This document shows, in pieces, positions 59,335 to 64,000 of a stretch of 64,000 bases of DNA. The notes below the pieces were generated by a model, which worked only from the letters and a program-made list of their open reading frames with translations, was not told where the DNA came from and made no database searches. The DNA lies in contig CM049313.1 of NCBI GenBank assembly GCA_026874595.1, positions 42,868,659 through 42,932,658 of the forward strand, written 5' to 3'. This stretch comes from Sipunculus nudus. Its lineage: Eukaryota; Annelida; Sipuncula; Golfingiida; Sipunculidae. A program made the translations under genes and the position numbers. Within the stretch, counting starts at the first letter, position 1, and each line of letters begins with the position of its first letter.

Positions 59335-59485
59335 ATTCAGGGATTTCACGAAATAACTAGAGCAATCTTTCAGGGATTACACGAAATTCCTAGACTTTTT
59401 AGTGATTTCATGAAATCCCTAAGTAGAACAGTGATTTCACGAATTCCCTGAAAAATTTAGGGAATTCGTCAAATCCCTAGTTGCA
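59335..59485. repeat. Short palindromic repeat, AGGGATTTCACGAAATCCCT type
   Basis: At least six alternating copies of CAGGGATTTCACGAAA and TTTCATGAAATCCCTAA in 150 bp. The same TTTCAGGGAATT / AATCCCTGAAA text occurs in the 163-bp repeat at 55.9 kb, so the two arrays are related. Confidence 0.65.
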
Positions 59486-60879
59486 CACTTTTACTGTAAC
59501 ATATATACATATTCATTATGATGTAACTACAAGTAGCGTCCTGCATATTCTTTTGGGGTAACATCTTGATTTGTGTACGAAATGCCCCTCCCCCGGGACA
59601 TGTAGTGCTTTTACTTAATGTAATAAGCTTGAAGTCCACTCTTATTATGTAACACACTGAATAAAACGCTGGAATATCTGTGATTATTCAAGTTATAAAA
59701 AATTGAGAAAATGGCCAAAATGACTGCAATGCAATGTCAATAAATCTGATGAAAAGAGAATATATCATTATACCGATGCGTAAAGATGTTTAAAACACGC
59801 TAATATTTCTATGTGAATATTATGTAAAATATTACTATGTACATCCATATAATGACAAGAGTCTTTCCATTTTTTATTGACTTCAGCACATCTATCATTT
59901 ATATGTCTAGTTATTTATGCATGCTGGCAATATATAGGAGCGGGCGGGGGCAGGGAACTCAATATGAACGCTCCCATTCCGTTGTCTTGTGACGTGGATT
60001 AATGTCCACCCGACCTTAAAATTCTTGATGTCCTTATTAAATCTAAATATGTGACACTCATAACTGTTTGCTTACGTATCACCTTCCTGTTTAAATCGAC
60101 TAATAAAAGAAAAATATACTCTGTATTCATATAACCTTAACTAGATGATAAATATCTAATACTTATAAAAGCAATTCGCTTCAACTTTGTTTGCAATGTT
60201 CTCTGAAACCACGCTGCTTATGACACTGTGCCATACTTAATTTTAAAGCTTATTATTCCCGCGATGACAATCAATAATTTTTCTTGTACACAAAGTTTTT
60301 AGTGATTTTCCCTGCTTTCCAGATTGCGGGGGAGTACCATGTAACGAAAGCAGCCGAACTTCCTTCGGCAAAGACCGGAATGCGACCTTTTTGTTATAAT
60401 AATTCACAACAATCCCTAAGGCACGGGATTAAACGGCTTAAATTAAGGTCTATGGTGCATGTGAATAACCCTCCTCTCTTGCAGTGAGGGATATAAGCAT
60501 GTTTGGCTCTGACCCACGTGCGTGGTCGTTAAATGTGAAAAACACATGACTCTCGCTTTATGAAAAGGACGGGTTCAATTAAGGGGGATTAATGACAATA
60601 CCCGAAACAAGGTCTACATTTCCGGAACAGGGGTGAAGATAGAGGACCTCAAAATTGGTCTAATACGATTAAAAATCGTTGCGACTTCATTTGGGTCCGC
60701 TTTTGCTACTAACGAGGTATGCGTGTTTCCGTATCTTTCTTCAGGAATAGTTGCCTTGCCTCAAAACGTACATTTAATTCATCGTCTCATGTCTTCCTCA
60801 TGTCTTCATTTCATCAACTTATTCTTTGTACGTCCACCAATCGTAACCAGTCAAAGATAATCGGGCTACTTCCTTATAA

Positions 60880-61594
60880 GACTACTTAGTCATTTGTTAT
60901 CTCACATGTGTCATTGTGTCTTTTTATCTGTCTGTTTGTCAGTTGTCCTCAATTTCTCTTGTTGCTGGTTCTGGAGTCTGACATATGGCATTCTACAGGC
61001 CTCAGTTTGGCAGGAATCCTTTTAAAACCTGTACATCTAATGTCGTACATTAATATCGTTATCTTTCTTTTTTGGAAAATAGCACCTAGGCGGCGCTGCA
61101 CTTGACACATTACTACATATATTTTTTACATATCTCCATAACTATAAAGCTTAATACCTACAAAAACTATAGCCCAATTTATTTCTCTACACCTCCATCA
61201 GGCTGTCTAGTCACTTGTTATCTCAGATTGTCAATATGTCTGTCTGTTTGATAGTTGACCTCATTTTTGCCTTCTTGCTTTTTCTTGCGCATGACATTAA
61301 ACATTCTACAGGTCACATTTTCCCTGGAATCACTTTGTAACTTAAACATAAAGAATATTGGAACAATATCTTGAACACGTATTTATTTTATTTGAATAGG
61401 TTAAGGTCCAAGGCCAAAGTCGTCAAAACATAAAAGAATCTTATTATCACAAACTATGGCTCATTTTCTTTCTCTTTGTCTTATATGTGACCTGGTTTAG
61501 TCACCTGCCCTCTACTTTGTGTCACTTTATCAGTATGTTTGTCTATTTGCTAATTGTCCTAAATTGAGCTTTCTTCTTAATTCTTGCTTCTTAT
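60880..61594. repeat. ~300-315-bp tandem repeats, left part
   Basis: CTGTCTGTTTGTCAGTTGTC (60928), CTGTCTGTTTGATAGTTGAC (61242) and TGTCTATTTGCTAATTGTCC (61541) begin matching stretches; CATTCTACAGG recurs at 60991 and 61306. The third unit is interrupted at 61595 by the probable LTR. Confidence 0.72.
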
Positions 61595-62409
61595 TGTTAC
61601 AGGTGTCTCTTTTATTGTGCGCTGTTGACATTTTGTTTCGTGTTAGCCTAAGCCCTTGGAGTCAGTTGCTATGGCGAGTACAGACACAGCACTCGGTGTA
61701 ATCCGTACTGGGTGAACACAGCGCTCATGCTAATCTGGAATTTTCTGGGCTGTTCGCGCTCTATGAGCGCCTGTCTTGTATTGTTCTTTTGGCGCGTGTG
61801 TATTATGTATTGTTGTGTTCTTTGGATTGTTAGTGAAATAGAAGCTTCTAGGCTTTGGGGTGAGAAGCTATAAATTAGGGGCTGTGTTCCGAGCCGAGGG
61901 AGGAGAGAGAGAAATATATTCCAACGGACACGGAAGAGTGTGAGTCAGTTTGTGGACCTTTCCGATAATTGCAGCAGTTATAGGTTTTCTTCGAAATATG
62001 TAACGGTTTTATATAGTCTTCAGTTTGCCTTTGGGATTACTATCAGAACTTCACTTTTGGATTACAACAGATTTTTTTTTGGGATTATATTGGACTAATA
62101 TTTTCTTAGAAGATTTACGGGAACTGTTCATCTGGATTTTATGTTTTAAATGACTTATTGAGCTGCGACAGTGGTGGTACCCAGAAAAGCCTAGGATCCG
62201 GACACTCGATCTGGTACTGTACACTTTATTTAATATACTGTGTTATTGTATTGATTTATTGTTATACTGTTGTTATACTGTGTAACTGTTTTGATTTAGT
62301 GTATTTTAATGTTAGGGTTGTTTAAGAATAAATTATAATTATTTGTAAACAAAAAATCACTGACTTCTTTATTCATTCCCCTAGACATTTCACGCTGCCT
62401 AGTGTTACA
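61595..62409 (+). mobile_element. Probable solo LTR inserted in tandem repeats
   Basis: The 815-bp segment begins TGTTACAGG and ends CTAGTGTTACA (TG...CA). It has a TATA box (TATAAAT, 61869-61875) and an AATAAA (62327-62332) in the order expected of a retroviral-type LTR, and no coding content. Flanking repeat units are clearly split by it. An 8-bp TGTTACAG occurs at both borders; it could instead be a target duplication of another element type. No clear separate 5-bp duplication is seen. Confidence 0.55.
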
Positions 62410-62760
62410 GAATCTGATTTTTATTTATCTCCATAACAAATTTTATGCTCGTCACGACTACGTGATCTGTTGTTATTAGATTCTTTAACATTAAATATAG
62501 CATTCTACAGGCTACAGTTAAGTAGGAATAACTTTTTAACTTAAACATTTCGTATATACGAACGTTTTATGTTTATTATTTATAAAGGCCAATTTTCAAG
62601 GTCATTTTCATCAAAACACGTTATAATTTTATTTCCTTCATAACTTCATCAAAATAATACTTATCTTCACAAAAGATGGTGGCTCATTTTCTTCCTTTTC
62701 TTCACTGCTCATTTGTTTGATTATTTCGACAAGCGCTCGACCTCTGGTCGTCTAGTTGGA
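62410..62760. repeat. ~300-bp tandem repeats, right part
   Basis: After the LTR the repeat resumes: TTTATCTCCATAACAAATTT, then CATTCTACAGGCTACAGTTA (62497), then AAGGCCAATTTTCAAGGTCA and GATGGTGGCTCATTTTCTTC, which parallel 61306-61480. Confidence 0.65.
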
Positions 62761-63337
62761 TGATCTAGTTTGAAAATACATCGCAGCTGAGCGTTTTTGT
62801 GTTCTATGACTTAAAATTTCCTTCGTAGTTTTACGCTTGATATGGCGGACATTGCTCAGGTCAAATATTGAAAATCTACCTTTAAAATAATTTTAGTTTT
62901 TACTCCAATCAGGAAACAACATTGTATACATAAACTTACATAAATGAATATACTAAATTGTGTATGCCTTGTGGTAAAATAAACTGTATTATATTTATGA
63001 GCACATGTTCATATTTTGTATTTTGGATATTACTTCATTGTGAGAAATATGTTTTAATTGGCTTAATTGGCAATTTACTTTTGTAGGAGGATTTTGTCAG
63101 AATTTGGGCCAATCCGTTATTTTGGATATAAGGCTACAAATCATGCGAAAGGTGTCTGTGACAAAAGGTTAAATAAATGCCAACCATCAATTTATAAAAC
63201 TAATAGCAATGAGATAAAATAATAAATTACTTCACCTAATTATATATAGTTGAAAGTAAACAAATTTATTTAATTAGAATAAGTGGCGATAGTTTTTAGC
63301 GGAATTAAAAATACATCAGATTTAGTACTATTTAGGA

Positions 63338-63340
<3 letters not shown>

Positions 63341-63391
<51 letters not shown>
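63341..63391. repeat. (AT)n microsatellite
   Basis: AT run with one CAT interruption. Confidence 0.96.
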
Positions 63392-63395
<4 letters not shown>

Positions 63396-63867
63396 AGACC
63401 TATTATGTTGCTCTCATGTTTCACAGATAGTTCATGTTCATACGCGTGGTTATATATCACAGACAATGCATGGTACATGTGTATGTTGTTACGAGACCTT
63501 GCATCAAAATTAACCTCTTACTACCCTGTGAGCTCAAACAAATAGTTTATAAACATTATCTATTAAGCAATATAACTATATTAATTTCACTTTGCCAAAA
63601 AAAATAATAATTGAGAATATTTGAGTTTTCATAAAATCATATAATAAATGCAGTTATTAATTAGTATGTCAATACATATAATTAATCAAACCAAATATAT
63701 GAATTATGCATTTTGGAATTATATTATTCACTTATATAATATAAATGAGGCACGATTTAGTATAGAGTAGTTGAGAGGTCGGATTCGGAGCTAAAAATAT
63801 ATATATAATACCCACCGATGTCTCAACGTGAAAAGCAAAACAGGATTACTGTGTGACTAAAAACACC

Positions 63868-63935
63868 AGTTATCAAGGTTATGTAATGCCGAATAAAGCT
63901 TTACAAATAAAAGTGGCGATAAATTGTAAATAAAA
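63868..63935. repeat. Dispersed repeat, copy 2 (copy 1 at 33953-34020)
   Basis: See the matching copy at 33953: shared GCCGAATAAAGCTTTACAAA and ATAAAAGTGGCGATAAA text with a few substitutions. Confidence 0.5.
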
Positions 63936-64000
63936 CGAGCTAATGAATTATTATATGTCTCATTTCCATATTTGTCACTTTCATTTTTCATGAGTTAGTT

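Larger units (their letters stand above)
62761..64000. other. AT-rich sequence, no gene recognised
   Basis: It contains an (AT)n run at 63341-63391 and copy 2 of the dispersed repeat at 63868. Nothing else is identifiable. Confidence 0.5.

Overview
This window is AT-rich animal nuclear DNA: multi-exon genes with GT-AG introns, very many (AT)n microsatellites, tRNA-derived SINEs and wrecks of several transposon classes. The repertoire (C-type lectin receptors, Penelope-like and LINE fragments, a KRBA2-like integrase, lectin exons in a sea of low-complexity DNA) suggests a mollusc, probably a bivalve, but I cannot name a species without a search. There are no prokaryotic features, and most long open frames are chance frames or translated (AT)n runs.

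The real gene content is two paralogous C-type lectin-like receptor genes, both on the minus strand. Gene A is partial: signal-peptide exon 15041-15188, CTLD1 in exons 4295-4471 and 3918-4034, CTLD2 in exons 2943-3176 and 1784-1930, stalk 1192-1287, transmembrane exon 52-163, and a cytoplasmic tail beyond the left edge. Gene B appears complete from CTLD1 to the stop: CTLD1 40075-40254 (perhaps starting at 40327) and 39335-39454, CTLD2 37109-37351 and 35231-35368, stalk 34684-34800, transmembrane 33547-33670, and tail 31064-31553. Every exon up to the membrane is bounded by phase-1 introns. The transmembrane exon starts in phase 1 and ends in phase 2 in both genes. This shared exon grammar supports the exon calls and shows that the genes are duplicates. 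Both appear to be type I receptors with two CTLDs that lack the usual sugar/calcium residues. Gene B ends in a long tyrosine-rich tail with a YxxM motif, which suggests signalling.

The rest is mobile and repetitive DNA. Main items, left to right: a tRNA-derived SINE (2237-2410); diverged tandem repeats (5.4-7.1 kb); a relic ORF (10.1-10.4 kb); a 129-bp element with perfect 29-bp inverted ends (14756-14884); a 3.8-kb element with ~1-kb inverted arms (15781-19549); a probable LTR (23984-24544); a 1.1-kb inverted-repeat element (27451-28588); a minisatellite abutting the gene B stop codon (30.6-31.06 kb); Penelope-like and tRNA-Ser-like SINE pieces (40.4-41.6 kb); diverged repeats (49.5-51 kb); a LINE 3' half (53.5-55.56 kb); a nested tandem repeat (55.9-56.44 kb); a broken KRBA2-like integrase gene (56889-58659); and ~300-bp tandem repeats split by a probable solo LTR (60.9-62.8 kb).

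All calls come from reading the sequence by eye. Splice sites were checked for GT-AG and phase agreement, but no database search, alignment program or transcript evidence was available.
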